Shown here: positions 1 to 11,160 of the stretch, one piece after another | Layout of the letters: each line of letters opens with the position of its first letter | How positions within the stretch are numbered: position 1 is the first letter of the stretch | Assembly: GCA_030568195.1 (NCBI GenBank) | Contig: JAJLTO010000003.1 | Coordinates: forward strand, 22,501 to 86,500 | Direction: 5' to 3' | DNA length: 64,000 bases | Origin: Dipodascopsis uninucleata var. uninucleata | Lineage: Eukaryota > Ascomycota > Lipomycetes > Lipomycetales > Lipomycetaceae | The notes under the pieces: model-generated | What the model was told of the DNA's origin: nothing | The model's input: the letters and a program-made list of their open reading frames with translations, nothing else | Database searches by the model: none | Made by a program: the position numbers and the translations under genes

Positions 1-633
1 CTTAAAACACCCTCTGGTAATGGTAAACCACTCATACATGAGTTACCGCAGCAAGGCTTGACAACATGTACACTTCGGCCTCAGTTCAGATTGAATAACA
101 AAGTGCTGAATGTATTTTCACGCACGGGATCAAAGAATTTTAGATTTGTTCGTCACCAGCCATCTCCAGAGAGCTGTGGAATGACTTATTCTCTGTTGGA
201 TGCTAGAACTGGTCACCCTATATCTACTATTCATTCAGAAGGTCTGAAATCAGATATACTCTTCCATGCGACAGATGACATGCTACGCAACCTTGGTGTC
301 ATTTCTATTCGACATGTTGTTGACGCAAGGGATCATTATCGTATGTTTATACTGCCTGATGGAAACACCTATCAGTGGACTGGACGTGATCACTTTTTGG
401 AACGTGTAGTAGATCGTGGAACTCCAGACTCAGAAATACGAGAGAGAATTGCAGTAGCGCGGAGAATAGGAACTAGAATCTGGGAGATAAAGTATGATGA
501 ACGTAAAATTGCTCCGGAGATAGTATTTTCAACCGTTTTGATTTCGATTCTTGATCAGTGGAATACCGTTTTTGGAGTAGGCGGCATATTTCTCAAATCA
601 GACAAAAATCTTACCGTCAAGTTTCAGCAATAG
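1..633 (+). CDS. Unrecognised fungal protein, 5'-truncated by the window edge (possible Tubby/LURP-like fold)
   Basis: The frame is open from base 1 to the TAG at 631-633, so the visible 210 codons are the C-terminal part of a longer protein or a last exon. The text is protein-like: a conserved-looking LLDARTGHPISTIHSEG block, FILPDGNTYQWTG, and a C-terminal IVFSTVLISILDQWNTVFG segment that is hydrophobic and reads like a packed helix. The short beta-rich lines followed by one C-terminal hydrophobic helix resemble Tubby C-terminal/LURP-like fungal proteins, but that is an impression of fold, not an identification. No signal peptide can be judged because the start is missing. Confidence 0.55.
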   Translation, partial: LKTPSGNGKPLIHELPQQGLTTCTLRPQFRLNNKVLNVFSRTGSKNFRFVRHQPSPESCGMTYSLLDARTGHPISTIHSEGLKSDILFHATDDMLRNLGVISIRHVVDARDHYRMFILPDGNTYQWTGRDHFLERVVDRGTPDSEIRERIAVARRIGTRIWEIKYDERKIAPEIVFSTVLISILDQWNTVFGVGGIFLKSDKNLTVKFQQ

Positions 634-1043
634 ATATCTGTTCCATCTCTGATATTCCAACACATATACCATTTTATGATTTCTTTTTTGGTTTCATTTA
701 ATACCTATTTTACAGCCAAGCATATGACTTGCTCAGTTACCGTGTGTTTATTTTATCATACCTCTATTGCATGCATGTACCAAAAGTTTACTGCTTCATG
801 GCTAAGTTTTGCTTCATGTCACGTTACGATTATGTCATTCACTGCACAAGATTTCAACGATATTAATCGTGAGGTCTTCATTATGATGGAAAACAACGAA
901 ATAAATAATAGGGTAGCTTGCACGTTAGGCCATTTGTCCTATTCGTGCATTTATTTAGTTAGAAAAATCAGAGCAATAAATTATATTGCTTCTCGCAGAT
1001 ATCCACTTTTATATATGTGTTTAACATTGTAGTTTAGCCGCGC
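634..1043. other. Intergenic, nothing recognised
   Basis: About 410 bases between the partial first gene and the MoCF-domain gene. The open frame inside it (676-1032) has low-complexity, cysteine/tyrosine-rich text with no family resemblance, so I read this as 3' UTR plus promoter. Confidence 0.5.
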
Positions 1044-2126
1044 ATGTTTTCTTTACGTTGTCTTAATCAATCACTTAAGCGTAGATATCCAACTTGCTTA
1101 TCCACCCTTTCCCCGGCATTGATCTACCATTCTGTTGCCGTTCGCACTGATACTTCCTCTGGATTAGTGCAACGATATGGAACAATGGCTACTACTACAA
1201 TAACGACAGCTGCTTGTTTAGTAAGGAATATTAATTTATTTTGATATGATGTATAGGCACTAATGAGGTTTAATATGAAATGATAGATAATCGGCGATGA
1301 GGTATTGAATGGCAAAATTCGGGATGCTAATTCCCATACGTTTGCGAAGTTCTGCTTTGAAATTGGTATCGACTTGAGAAGAATCGAAGTTATTGGTGAT
1401 GATTCAGATGAGATAGCGGAAGCTGCTATTAGAATGGCTGAGAACTATGACTTCGTTGTGACATCAGGTGGCATCGGTCCTACCCACGACGATATCACAT
1501 ACGAATCTATAGCTAAGGCATTTAATTTACCGCTTCAGCTTCACGGAGAAACAGTAGATCGAATGGCAAAATATTCAAGTAGACGTATTGATCCTACAAA
1601 TACAGATGCTCACAGAGCAAGAATGAGAATGGCTACGCTGCCAATAAATTCTGACATCTACTATCCGCTTAGCTTTTCTTGGGTGCCTGTTGTTTGTGTC
1701 GCCAAAAAGATTCATATTTTACCGGGAATTCCACAGTAAGTTGCTTATAAAAATAAGAGAAAGCATTTGATATTATTTATATTCTGAAACTGTTCTAGAT
1801 TATTCACGGGCCTTCTAAATGGACTTCGGCCCACAATACTACCAAGGGTTCCTACTGCGCAACGTAAACATAGACTTCTAGTGTCTACCAGCAAGCCAGA
1901 ATCAGAAATGGCACCTTTTCTTACTGCATTACAAAAAAGGGTTGAAAAGCAAGAAATCAAAATAGGATCTTATCCACATATGGCTTCTGGAATCAATACA
2001 GTAAGTATAATTGGTAAGGAGGAGTATCTTCAGCTTATGCAAGATATTGTAAAGGAGACTGAGAAAGCGCTTGATGGCAAGGAAATAAGTATCGAAGAAG
2101 AAGTGGCCAACAGTTTAGCGTCATAA
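1044..2126 (+). CDS. MoCF-biosynthesis (MoaB/Mog-like) domain protein, probably mitochondrial
   Basis: Three exons: 1044-1220, 1287-1735, 1799-2126 (317 aa). Joining exon 1 to exon 2 gives TAACLIIGDEVLNGKIRD, the start of the MoCF domain; TSGGIGPTHDDITYE and ILPGIPQLF are the pterin-binding-fold motifs. The domain is that of molybdopterin-binding proteins and of the N-terminal half of animal FLAD1. No FAD-synthetase half follows, so a pyrophosphatase-like or unknown activity is more likely than molybdopterin synthesis. The first 45 residues are Arg/Ser/Leu-rich without acidic residues (MFSLRCLNQSLKRR...), as in a mitochondrial presequence; an internal Met at 1185 would remove it. Introns are 66 and 63 nt, the first with a CTAAT branch-like site. 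Convergent with NEW1, 249 bp away. Confidence 0.8.
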
Positions 2127-2375
2127 GTATTAATACTCTCATTTACATTGCGTGACTCTATCTAGTGAATTTGAGGTGCTATTTGCAAACTCAAAGAGAT
2201 TACTCAAAATTACAAATAGTTTCCTTATTAAATCATACATATACTCTATAGATAAATCGATTCCCGATAAATTTTCCTCAGTTGAATGCTTAAATGACAG
2301 CTTCTATATCTGCCCATTGGTAGATAGGTCCTTCTATATTTTCACTCGCCGAAAGATAATTTCCGTAGTAAAAAT

Positions 2376-5300
2376 TTACTCCCCTTCATCATCAGTATCA
2401 ACTGGCTTCGGTGTTCCTTTAGGAGAACTTAACCATTCAAGATGACGGAGACGTCTCCTTGCTTCTCTTTCCTTTATTTGATTTCGTGTAAGTTTTTTCT
2501 TCTTCGCCTTCACCTTGATATTTGCTGGTGAGCTATCATCTGTAACTGCCGAGGTGATAGTAGGTGATGTTGTATTACTCAAAGATTTTGTGTTTTCTGA
2601 TAATGGAGTTTGTACTCCTGAAGTAGCATTATCCTCAAATCTATCACTAGCAATATTTGCCGTATTCTTCTGAAGTACCTTTCCATTACCAACATGCCAC
2701 TGCTCTGGGCATAGTGCACCAACAAATTCCTCATTATGCGATATCATGATGACACCACCACTCCAATCTCGAATGGCCACTGCAAGACCTCCCAACGAGT
2801 CACGATCAAGATAGTTAGTAGGTTCGTCTAGTACTAATAAGTGTGGATTATTCCACATTGCACCAGCGATTACAACTTTCACGAGTTGGCCACCAGACAA
2901 GCCACCCATTTGAACATGATCCGCTATATCGCCATCCAATCCGCAATCTTCAAAATGCTTTCTTATTACTGGAGGACTTAATTCACGGTATCCCAGTCCT
3001 TCACGGGATGCCTCATGATCATCAAACTCTAAAACCATCTTTTGAAATCCCCATTCCAGGAGCTTTTCACGTGTGATCATAGAATTATACTTCGGTTGAT
3101 GAGCAACCCACTTGACTTCATACTGGAAAGACTTCTTCAATTTCTGGCGTCCAACAATACACTCAATATTTCTGGGACCTTTACCATCGCCAATATCAAT
3201 TTTCTTACTCATTTGCGCTTTGTCCTCTTCAGTCAAAATACGAGTCTGCTTCATATGTACTTCTCTATCATCCCCATGCGCATATCGCCACTGTATATAT
3301 TGATTCGGGGTCTTTTCGAGATGTAACTCAACGTGAGCTAATGCGTGCTGAGCTATATAACCAATGCGCAAGTTGGGGTGCTTCTCTACGCGTCCTTCCT
3401 GAGGAATCAACTCTCCAGTTAACAGCTTGATGAGAGTCGATTTTCCAGCACCATTTGCACCAATTATAGCAACTCTCGAAGAAAGAGACAATGCACAACT
3501 AACATTGTCAAGAGACTTTATAGAAGCGCCAGGATAGGTAAAAGACACGTTCGACATTCTAACAATGGCCCTTGTATTGCTTTTAACACCGGTCAAAATA
3601 CCAGGAGCCGGAAACTTCATCTTAAGATTTGAAGCGGTAAGCGTATAGTAAGACTTTCCTTCTGGTTTTACCTTTACAAACTCTGACAAATTTCCACGAT
3701 AATATGCTAGCTTCTTCTCTTCATAGTGAATAATATCAGTACATACAGTGTCTAAAAATCCAGAATCGTGTGAGACGATTAAACTAGTGATATCTGTATG
3801 ACTGGTCAAATAATCCTCCAACCATTTAACATTAGAAACATCTAAATGATTGGTAGGTTCATCAAGCAGGAGAATATCAGCTCTCATTAGCATAGCTCTT
3901 GCTAACTCCAGTTTCATCTTCCACCCACCACTAAGGGCACCAACATTCTGAGCGCGTCGCTTTTCGTCAAATCCTACCTCAGCCAAAGCGTCGGCTACTT
4001 CATCACGAGGAACATGCTGCAGTTCCGGATCTTTTGCAATGAAAGATACAAGATCCATATCTCCTTCTTCCCCTTGCAACTTGTGCTCAACAAAACAAGT
4101 CCTTAAAACACTTTTATCAGGAAAGCCTTCAAGTTTGCCATTTGCAATAGCTCGCATTAAAGTTGACTTTCCCGCACCATTTCTTCCGCAAAGTCCATAT
4201 CGGCGTCCTTTGTATAATCTGAGATACGCTTTGTTCAACAGCATCTTCCCGCCATAAGCTAGAGAAAATTTTGTATTCACAATTTCAATTCCTTCTTCTG
4301 CGTCATGGTCAATAGCTGCAGGATTAAGAAGCTTTTCATATTTCTCAGATATGTTATCAGCTAATGAATTTGCTTCTTCACGATCTAGGGGAAAATATTT
4401 TGGCAAAAGCATCTTTAATCTGTCCCAATCCTGTATATTAATATCAACTGATACTAATCCCGCAACATATCTCAGAACACATTTATCTCCCTTAATTGTA
4501 ATTTCGCTGAGCACTCCATCAGAACTTATTCTGCCTTTTCCTTCTTCTTGCTCAGAAGACTCCAAAACAGCCAAGGCTTTAGTTGCCAGTTCTCTTACTT
4601 CAGGTAGACTTGCAGTGTCAACAACTTTTTTGACAGATGGCAAAAGTGCAGGCAAAAATGCTTTAATCTCTCGCGGATTATGGACTAGCCTCGTCAAATT
4701 TTCGACCACGATGACAGCTTGTCGCAGTAAATCTTGGGAGCTATATCCTTGACGAAGAGCACGATCTAAAATAGGAACAAGTAGAGATAATACAGGCTCT
4801 GTAACCTCTGCAACAAAAGTTACATGAGAGAGTGCGAGTACTGTCTTTGGTACTGAGTTAGGATCCTCAATGGTGTCGATAATCATCGGAATCCTTGAGG
4901 ATATATCTTGATTATCAATAATAGCTGCAAATGCCAATAAAGTCTTTTTCGCAGCTTTAGAAAGCTCCGCTTTCATATCATGCATACAATTCGTTAAAAC
5001 AGGAATTATCTCTGAATATGTATGTAATAGTGACTCACTAGGAGCAGTAGCTACAAATTTTTCCAGAAGCTTCAATACTCCGACCTTAGATTGCCACTTT
5101 GCTGTAGAATTCAGATATTCCACGAGAACAGGAATAAGTGCAGAAGTATAAGCTTCAGTCGGATAAATACTCAGTTCGATGTCGGCTGCCGTTTGTGCAG
5201 CCTTCTTAACTGTCATTTCTTTATCTGCCAAAAGATCATACGGCATTGTAAAATAAGGTAAAAAGTAAGCCTCTGCAGTGCTACCAGAACCAAATTGTTT

Positions 5301-5725
5301 CAAAAGAGTAGTATATGCTAGCAGAGAAGACTCTCTAATAAGGGCGCTTTGCTTAGATCTCGATAAAGACTTAAGTTTACTCAATATTCTAGTAATATAA
5401 TAAGAATTAGTTTTTGACGTTCAAACGATAGTACTTAGTCTCAATAGTCACACATCAAGTTGACTTACCCAAATTCCTCGAGACAAGTAGGACCATTCTC
5501 GAACGCTGAAGCTGCTAACTCACTAGCAACATTTCTAGCATTCCCAATACTTTTAACTTCTGATAAATCTGTTAAAATGGAGCTCACAGGAGACTGCACC
5601 GATACTACAGGTTCCGAGCTCAATGAAGACAACGAAGTTGTTGAAGATACAGGTGTTGACAGGGAGGATGCCGAAGGAGAGAAAGTTGGCTTAAAAGCCG
5701 CAGCATTTGCTGAAAAGCGTGACAT
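2376..5725 (-). CDS. NEW1: NEW1/Elf1-type ABC-F ATPase, translation termination/recycling factor
   Basis: Two exons: 5725-5469 and 5388-2376 (1089 aa), intron 80 nt. The order is a Ser/Ala-rich N-terminus (1-85), a HEAT-repeat block (about 90-380), ABC domain 1 (Walker A GRNGAGKST near 488, LLLDEPTNHLD near 592), ABC domain 2 (GANGAGKST near 729, signature LSGGQ, VLDEPTNYLD) and a chromodomain-like insert near 825-865. This is the EF-3 architecture. The C-terminus, RRLRHLEWLSSPKGTPKPVD, is diagnostic for New1 rather than EF-3. New1 binds the ribosome and acts in termination and recycling in yeast. The Tyr/Asn/Gln prion-like stretch of S. cerevisiae New1 is absent here. The start is the ATG at 5725 (MSRFSANAAAF); an in-frame ATG at 5782 would add 19 residues. 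Confidence 0.95.
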
Positions 5726-6015
5726 TATATGAGATTCTATTATAGAATCAATTCCTTTATTCTTGAATATCTTCTTCCTCACTATTTAACAATATATTAA
5801 AAATATCAGAGGACAATAGGATAGCTGTGAAGAAAGAAAAAATTTTTGGATGAAAATAAATTAGAAAATAAGGTTAATACTTTTGCCTCCCAAGTTAACG
5901 TCAGTTGAGCCGCACGCCACGTTCCCTTGCAACTAATTCGAGAGGCTGAGAACATCTGAAATTCTCCAATGCTCTTTATATTACGTGAAAGGAACTAAAT
6001 GTGATATTAGCATGA
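5726..6015. promoter_or_regulatory. Divergent NEW1/ASA1 promoter region
   Basis: Only 290 bp separate the start codons of NEW1 (-) and ASA1 (+), so it must hold both promoters. A run of six A then five T (5837-5847, followed by GGATGA) resembles the ribosome-biogenesis RRPE core. A locally GC-richer patch (about 5885-5960) sits near ASA1. The promoter role follows from position; the motif reading is inference. Confidence 0.5.
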
Positions 6016-7477
6016 ATGTCTTTACCACTGCCTTCAGCAACTCTTCGAGGTCATTATTGTGCTATCACCCAGATAAATTATCATCCATCTAACGTGTATT
6101 TGATATCTGGGTAAGTTTGATCTTCAGCGATTATAAGATAGTGCAATTGCCTAGCTAACTTCATTTTAAAGTGACGAAGAAGGATGGTGTATTTTTTGGT
6201 CTCTAACCACAAGACGACCTCAGGGGGTATGGAGAGCACACGATGGATCTATTCTTACGGTAAAATGGTTAAGCGTTGAGTTATTATTAACGTGAGCTTT
6301 TTTCTTTATGTGATAAGTGTATAACAGTGGTTGAAGTATTGGTAATGTCAAATATGTTCAGATATGTTTCTAACATTTTGTGAGATAGCCATGCTCGCGA
6401 TAATAAAATCTATGTCTGGAGACTACATAATGCAAATCTTCGAAATGAGCTACCATCTTCTAGTAGTAAATCACAAGATTGGAATAATCCTTGGTTGGTC
6501 GCAAGCTTGGATGTAAACGCTTTGAATTTTTGCTCTGTTGCCTGCCAGGGAGACAACACTATCGCAGTTCCAGGGACTCTAGATTCAGATACGGTAATAG
6601 CTGCATATCTCTTTATTTATATGTATTTATCAATATGCTAATATAAGTTTAGATTGATATATATGAGATACTTCCTCAGCTGAGCCGCCGATATAAAGCT
6701 ATTTCAGCTGGATTCAAGACAGGCATGAGAAATAGTTTGCTGTGATCCATGATTGATCGTAATTAACACAAGATATTATAGGTATTGTCATGGCTATTTT
6801 ACTCCACGATGATATTTTGATAGGTGGATACGAAAGTGGTCATGTAGTGGTCTTCCTGCTGTTGGAACATGGTTATACTAAACTCTATGCTTGCAAGGCG
6901 CATACTCAACCCGGTGCGTTTTTATTTGTACCTTCAGAGTGTTGCTCAATGCCGAATAATATGGCTAATTATACTTATAGTGTTATCGTTGGCGTTGAAC
7001 TCTAGTGATCTCACATTTATTTCGACTGGTGCTGATAGTAGCATTGCAAAGCATCCACTTCGTCCACGTCTACCAAAAGATCGTATTGGGGGGTCCTGTA
7101 ATGAGGAAAGTTTTAAATCAGATCCTCTTGACGTCGTCAACATCCATCATACTGGCATCTCTAGTGCAGACATACGAGATGACCAGAAAATATTTGCTGT
7201 TGCTTGCTGGGATGGTTTTGTTCGGGTATTTACATATAAAACTTTTAAGCTTCTTGCATCTTTTAATGGCGGAAGACAACAAGGAATTACGTGTGTAAGC
7301 TTTGGCAGAACTCTACTTGAAGCAAATACTGATGATTCCAGGCATTCACTACAGTTCAGTATCAACAGGGATACGAATTCACTGATTCTTTCGCGGCAAG
7401 AATTAAAAGCAAAAACTACTCACTGGATCGCCGTTGGAGGAAAGGATGGTCGAATTGGTCTTTGGAATATATATTGA
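6016..7477 (+). CDS. ASA1: ASTRA-associated protein 1, WD40-repeat protein
   Basis: Six exons: 6016-6110, 6172-6291, 6389-6593, 6653-6722, 6782-6913, 6981-7477 (372 aa). Joined exons give typical WD40 text: [47 protein letters not shown], then [23 protein letters not shown] and the terminal [17 protein letters not shown]. The H-R-D-N-K signature and the KTG-(I/M)-VMA block fit Asa1 (relative of animal GNB1L), a subunit of the ASTRA/TTT-linked complex that helps mature PIKK kinases. The ATG at 6016 was chosen over the overlapping one at 6012 because only it reads into the first repeat. Intron 4 (6723-6781) needs a GC donor to keep the conserved frame; the others are GT-AG. Confidence 0.87.
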
Positions 7478-7569
7478 GATTTATGGTTTTCTAACATGAT
7501 AGAAACTTTTCTAGATTTATTGTGATGAGAGAAAATTTCTTTCCCTAGGACAGATGCTCATAACATTCT

Positions 7570-9768
7570 CTAACCTAAATTGAATTCATCAGCTCCAACA
7601 TTTGCATGCAACTGTGCAATCTTAAGTAGCCTCTTCTTAGCATAGTCAGGACCTTCTTCCGTTGCCGAACGTCTCTTCTTTTCGTGATTAGACCCATTTT
7701 GACGCTCACGATCAGATATATGACGTCCCAATGCTACTGGTGTATTTCTTAGCGCAAATGACTTGGCCAAATGGCCCAAATGTAGATCCTTCCTATTAAA
7801 ATACTGCCTTTCTGCGACTAAATGTGTCGCATATGCACGAACATGGCTCGTGAACGCAGCTTCAGCTAATTTTAACGCAATACTGTCACGTAAAAGCCAT
7901 CGCTCTACATCAAGCTGTACATTTGTAACAATATCTTGCCAAGAAAACTTACTTCCGAACGCACTGGATAATATATGTGAGTAATCGCGCTGGATTAGCA
8001 TACTCTTATGTATTGGTTCTATTTCGTCTTTAATATACTTTTCTTCTTTACCAGGAAGAACAAACATAATAGACCAACCCTTTTCGCCTAATCTGGCTGT
8101 TCTTCCAACGCGATGAATATGATCTTCCACTGCAAAAGGAGGATCGAATTCCAAAACGTGAGAAATTTGTGGAAGATCCAAGCCTCTAGAAGCAACGTCT
8201 GTACATAGAAGTATTGAGTGCTCTGAAGTAGATGAAGAAAAAGATTGAAGAGTATCCTTTCGCGATTTCTGCAAGAGAGATCCATGAAGCTTGTAAATAT
8301 GTGGTTTCTTGTTCTTGAGATACATAGAGAGTACCTCAGACGGGCCGTATGTTTTATCACCTCTTTGAAGATCTCCTTCATTCCAATCATCCTCATTCTC
8401 CTCATTCATATCAAGCTTAGAAATTTCTCTTGTTAACATAGAAAAATAGAAATTCACCGAATCCGAGCACGACAGGAACACAATTATTTTAGACTGATCA
8501 TCGGTCTTCATTATGTTTAGTAGTGTACCCACTAACATTACTAGGCGCAATTTCATAGGTACTACAACAAACTCTTGATGTAATTGATCCGGAACCCAGA
8601 AATCGTTGTTATCTGCGTCCGTCACTTTCTGTTGACTATTATCCAGATCGGCATTTGCCTGTTCCACGCTTAAATATAATGTATTAGACAAAAATTGCTT
8701 CTCCAAATTCCGGACTTCTTCTTTCAAAGTCGCAGAACATAGGATAGTTACAAGTCTATCCGGCAAGCCTTTTATCCTATTTGAACGTATTTGCGAGCTT
8801 TCTTGTATTTTTGCCATTATTTTGGATATAGTTTCTTCAAAACCGAGTTCGAGTAGCCGGTCGCCTTCGTCCATAATGACCCAACGTACAAATGACGTTC
8901 TAAGAGCTTCGGTATTATCGAGATGATCTGCAAGTCTACCAGGCGTTCCAACAAGAATATTGACACCCTTTCGCAAGCGTGCCTTCTCAGCTTTCTTCTT
9001 TTCGCCTCCGATAACAATACCAGGAACAATGTAGTGGCAGCACCTGACAAGTGATTCTAATACTGAATATATTTGGGTAGCCAATTCCCTAGTTGGTACA
9101 ATAATAATCGCAAATAGGCCACTGTCTCTAGTAACTTTTTCCTCAACTGTCATGAGCTTTTGAATAATAGGAAGTACGTAGGCGAGCGTTTTTCCAGAGC
9201 CGGTTTGTGCTTGAACAACCATATCTGTAGGGTTCTCTGAAATCATAGCAGGTATTGTCTTCTGCTGAATTGCCGTAGGATCTCTAAATCTCATCTTGTC
9301 TATTAAATGACTAGCCAATGTATCATTCAATCCAAGGTTCCCAAAGGTTATTTCACCCGATATTGGAGCATTGGAAGGATCAAGTTCAGTATTGTTGATG
9401 TCCGTATATACAGATGATGCCATCTCGGGATTTGACGTGAAGAGAGATGAGATAATGCCAGAGCTCTTACTTTCAGTATATTGCTTCACCGGATCCCCAG
9501 ATTCATTCCTTGCACTTCTAGAAGGTTTACTTTTCTTTTCTAATATAATCTTGTTGCTACCACTAACTGACCTGTTCTCAGTCGTTAAGTTCTTTGCTGT
9601 AATCAATTGTTGTGACCTCGCTACTTGCTTAGTAGATTTCTGTATAGCTCGTCTGGTCTTTAACCGCTGCGTCCATTTACCTTTCAGGTCTCTGTCACTC
9701 GCTATACCTCTATTTATTATAAGTGCACTAGGCATTGTAACATTTAGTAGCAGATTGTCGTCATCCAT
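7570..9768 (-). CDS. DBP7: DEAD-box ATP-dependent RNA helicase of 60S biogenesis
   Basis: Single exon of 732 aa with ATG at 9768. Helicase motifs appear in order: Q-motif (about 143-175, AIQQKTIP), AQTGSGKT (187-194), PTRELATQ, VGTPGRLADHLDN, DEGD in place of DEAD (300-303), CSATL, and HRVGRTARLG near the end of domain 2. The DEGD variant and the N-terminal GKWTQRLKTRR box are features of Dbp7 (DDX31 in animals), a nucleolar helicase required for large-subunit assembly. The N-terminus is basic, and a helicase insertion rich in Asp/Glu (about 450-480) lies before motif V. It shares a 190-bp divergent promoter with RPC37. Confidence 0.95.
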   Translation of the reverse strand: MDDDNLLLNVTMPSALIINRGIASDRDLKGKWTQRLKTRRAIQKSTKQVARSQQLITAKNLTTENRSVSGSNKIILEKKSKPSRSARNESGDPVKQYTESKSSGIISSLFTSNPEMASSVYTDINNTELDPSNAPISGEITFGNLGLNDTLASHLIDKMRFRDPTAIQQKTIPAMISENPTDMVVQAQTGSGKTLAYVLPIIQKLMTVEEKVTRDSGLFAIIIVPTRELATQIYSVLESLVRCCHYIVPGIVIGGEKKKAEKARLRKGVNILVGTPGRLADHLDNTEALRTSFVRWVIMDEGDRLLELGFEETISKIMAKIQESSQIRSNRIKGLPDRLVTILCSATLKEEVRNLEKQFLSNTLYLSVEQANADLDNSQQKVTDADNNDFWVPDQLHQEFVVVPMKLRLVMLVGTLLNIMKTDDQSKIIVFLSCSDSVNFYFSMLTREISKLDMNEENEDDWNEGDLQRGDKTYGPSEVLSMYLKNKKPHIYKLHGSLLQKSRKDTLQSFSSSTSEHSILLCTDVASRGLDLPQISHVLEFDPPFAVEDHIHRVGRTARLGEKGWSIMFVLPGKEEKYIKDEIEPIHKSMLIQRDYSHILSSAFGSKFSWQDIVTNVQLDVERWLLRDSIALKLAEAAFTSHVRAYATHLVAERQYFNRKDLHLGHLAKSFALRNTPVALGRHISDRERQNGSNHEKKRRSATEEGPDYAKKRLLKIAQLHANVGADEFNLG

Positions 9769-9958
9769 TGTCTATACTGTATAATAATACAAACAATTAG
9801 ATATACTATATAAATCAAGCACAAGAAGATTTTGGCATTCAAAAATTTTTGAGATAGACTTCTGTGGTTTCTCCCAGCGGCAAAAATATATACTCGTGAG
9901 ACTGAACACTGCATAATCTTTTGTAAGACATGGTATTTTACTGACTGCGACAGATACA
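9769..9958. promoter_or_regulatory. Short divergent DBP7/RPC37 promoter with a palindromic A5T5 element
   Basis: The 190 bp between two start codons must carry both promoters. A perfect 14-bp palindrome, TCAAAAATTTTTGA, lies at 9839-9852. It is close to the yeast RRPE consensus (TGAAAAATTTT), which marks ribosome-biogenesis genes. A TATA-like TATATA also occurs at 9812-9822. The promoter role follows from position; the RRPE reading is inference. Confidence 0.55.
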
Positions 9959-10917
9959 ATGAGCTCTAACAGCATCCAAGGACAGTTTATAAAACTGGAA
10001 CACCAAGAGGACGTATTCTCTCCGACGGTAATGACGGAAGTCATGGAAACAGAGGAAGAAGGTGATAAAGTTGAGAAACAAATTTTCTCTCGAGTACAAT
10101 CCCACAATGCCAGCGATGATACCGATGATCCAGTAGTCAAAGAGTTTCCCATATTTATAACATCTCAGCTAGCAAGCAAAATTCACATTTTTCAGTACCC
10201 GGTTAGACCGAGCACACTTCCTTACGCAAATACCAATGGCGAGGGTATCCTAGATTTCCGTCTCAAACCCGATTCAGGACTAGTTGAGGTTGACGTTCCA
10301 ATTAATACTACGAGGTTTTACGACAAAGAAAAGAGTGAAAAATGGGAGCTAGTAGACAGGCAGACTCTCAACGGTATACTTAGCGAGTCAAGTGGTTATA
10401 TGATTGGGATATTTAAAGATAGTAAGTTGAGCGTCTAATCGTGAGTCTAGACAATACTGTACAATGCTGATTATAACTATGCTATGCACTCATGGCAGAT
10501 GAACTACACTTAACACCAATAGCTGGAACCTGTCAATTAAGACCAGGATTAGCACACGTTGATAAAGATTCAAAGACGGAAAAAGATATTGCGAAATCTA
10601 TTAAGCAAGATCCAACAAAGGCGAAGGAAGTCAGAGCAGTTCAGGTGTGTTTATATAATTTTTTTTGTCAAAGAATTGATCTAACTATAATGACATGTTA
10701 GATGAGCGCTAAGTCGACAGATGATCTCTCTCCACGATACAGTGGCGCTATATCGGCTCGTAGAAGGGCGGAAGATGAGAGGTTTACTGAAATGGGTTGG
10801 TTTGACAAAGATACAGAGCAGGCTTGGGAACTAGCTGATCAACTACTTTGTTCCAACAAACAGCTACTTCTTTCTATTACGTCAAAAGAGGAATACATAG
10901 ACAAGCTAAAAGAGTAG
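9959..10917 (+). CDS. RPC37: RNA polymerase III subunit Rpc37 (RPC5/POLR3E family)
   Basis: Three exons: 9959-10421, 10499-10644, 10702-10917 (274 aa). Joining exons 1 and 2 gives FKDNELHLTPIAGTCQLRP, a family hallmark; the upstream DDPVVKEFPIFI, QYPVRPSTLPY and PINTTRFYD blocks are also typical. Rpc37 pairs with Rpc53 as the TFIIF-like heterodimer of Pol III and works in termination and reinitiation on tRNA and 5S genes. The N-terminus is acidic (residues 15-60). Introns are 77 and 57 nt. The head-to-head arrangement with DBP7 links Pol III transcription and ribosome assembly. Confidence 0.92.
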
Positions 10918-11160
10918 CATTTACAATGAAATTGAAAGTAATGAATTTATAAAAATAAATTACGTATCTGTTTGTTCATCAGACATGTAGAGTAGCAACG
11001 TAAGATGATTCACAGTGCTTAGTCAGTAACATCGCACGTGAGTTAGAATAGTGATAGAATACCTATCAGCATGTCTAATTTTATTCTGCAATCACCATTT
11101 CAGATCTAGTACCTTTATGCGGTTGCTTAACACCACTTTCACCATCTAAATCGACTGAAT

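Noticed and set aside
676-1032. 118-codon plus-strand frame
   Set aside because: Low-complexity, Tyr/Cys/Ile-rich text with no domain, in the spacer before the MoCF-domain gene.
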